A stretch of 64,000 nucleotides of DNA from Aphelocoma coerulescens (taxonomy: Eukaryota > Chordata > Aves > Passeriformes > Corvidae). Under the pieces are notes generated by a model. The model had not been told where the DNA came from, did no database searches, and saw nothing but the letters and a program-made list of their open reading frames with translations. Each line of letters opens with the position of its first letter. The stretch's first letter is position 1. The DNA lies in assembly GCF_041296385.1 (NCBI RefSeq), contig NW_027183981.1:2172501-2236500 (forward strand), written 5' to 3'. Of this stretch, positions 63,491 through 64,000 are shown piece after piece. The position numbers and the translations under genes are program-made.

Positions 63491-64000
63491 TTGGCGGCGC
63501 TTATACCTAGTATTCAAGCGCGAAGATTGCACAGATTAGCTCAATCTTCGGATGGGACCTTGGTTTCTTTTTTGAAGGGTGAACATCTAGAATTGATACA
63601 TGAGAAATTATGGGTTAAAGCTGGGGGTGTACGAGAGTCCGTCCCCCAAATTTGGGACCCCATCCCATTGATGGAAGTCGCTAGCGAGGGGAGTGAAGCC
63701 TTGTCTGAGTGGGAGGCACCACGTTCCAAGCTTCGCCTTCCTAGGCCCTGTGACTGGCGGAAGGTGGAATTCAATAAATGGAAACATCTGGTTGCCCAGG
63801 GCCATGGGATCGAAAATTTTGAGAATGATAAGATCAGTAATGACTGGTTGATGCATTACCGCAGCATCCCTCACAGAAAACTCATAACGGCGCTGCAATT
63901 AAGAGCGAAGGTCTACCCCACTCGGGAATTCTTAGCAAGGGGTAGACACGATGTCTGTGTTCGATCCTGCAGACACTGCGGCGCCGAATATGAATCAGCG
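63491..64000 (+). pseudogene. R2 endonuclease segment, unit 15, cut by window end
   Basis: The segment is open to the last base of the window. It ends within the CCHC knuckle, after both cysteines of the CX2C pair (CRHC), so the P-D-X12-D motif lies outside. Confidence 0.9.

Larger units (their letters stand above)
1..64000 (+). repeat. Tandem array of an R2-like retrotransposon, 4182-bp period
   Basis: Every sub-feature recurs at exactly 4182-bp steps across the window. For example the RT segment starts at 3712 and then every 4182 bp up to 62260, with no net indel. All units are in the same orientation and touch each other directly, giving about 15.3 periods. Neither edge of the array lies in the window. 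I found 13 variable positions: 3076, 3261 and 3770 (in first-unit coordinates) recur in several units; 13495 is shared with 38587; nine others are private (9154, 13210, 13337, 19138, 19464, 28009, 49959, 55009, 59686). The comparison was by eye, aided by translations, so some noncoding differences may have been missed. Confidence 0.98.
60500..64000 (+). mobile_element. R2-like unit 15, 3'-truncated by the window edge
   Basis: Start ATG at 60821, N-terminal segment to 61213. Haplotype C-A-T. The window ends inside the endonuclease region, so the C-terminus and 3' UTR are not seen. Confidence 0.95.

Noticed and set aside
1..64000. rRNA genes, CRISPR array, LTRs or target-site duplications
   Set aside because: The only repeat is the 4182-bp unit. 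No rRNA stretch longer than about ten bases, no short spaced repeats and no terminal repeats were seen.

Overview
The whole window is one thing: a head-to-tail tandem array of an R2-type non-LTR retrotransposon. The repeat period is exactly 4182 bp and does not drift from one end to the other. There are 14 complete units, a left partial unit (1-1951) and a right partial unit (60500-64000). No host gene, rRNA gene, tRNA or unrelated spacer is visible. R2 elements are known only from animals, so this is almost certainly animal nuclear DNA. The three N-terminal zinc fingers (CCHH, CCHC, CCHH) point to the R2-A type of element. I cannot name the species.

Each unit reads, in order: a 5' leader of about 320 bp that carries an HDV-like self-cleaving ribozyme core and a long hairpin; an ATG in good context; an N-terminal region; three zinc fingers and a Myb-like domain (28S DNA binding in known R2 proteins); a reverse transcriptase; a thumb/linker; a CCHC zinc knuckle with a restriction-like endonuclease; a short conserved C-terminus; and a 3' UTR of about 176 bp with three small hairpins. 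The next unit follows directly. In a living R2 these parts form one protein that nicks the 28S gene and copies its RNA there by target-primed reverse transcription.

Here the reading frame is broken in the same five places in every unit. The pieces read in frames 2, 1, 3, 1, 2 and 3 in turn, numbered in the first full unit. The array therefore looks like the amplified descendant of a single dead R2 copy, behaving now as a satellite. Differences between units are very few: I found 13 variable positions and no net length change. Three of these sites recur in shuffled combinations, which points to exchange or gene conversion between units.

The most interesting signal is the ribozyme. Its P1 3' strand is complementary to GGCGGGA in 28S rRNA, whose first base lies 28 nt upstream of the R2 insertion site. 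This shows that the ancestor was a true 28S-inserting R2. In the array that 28S sequence is missing upstream of each unit, so the ribozyme core is preserved without its pairing partner.
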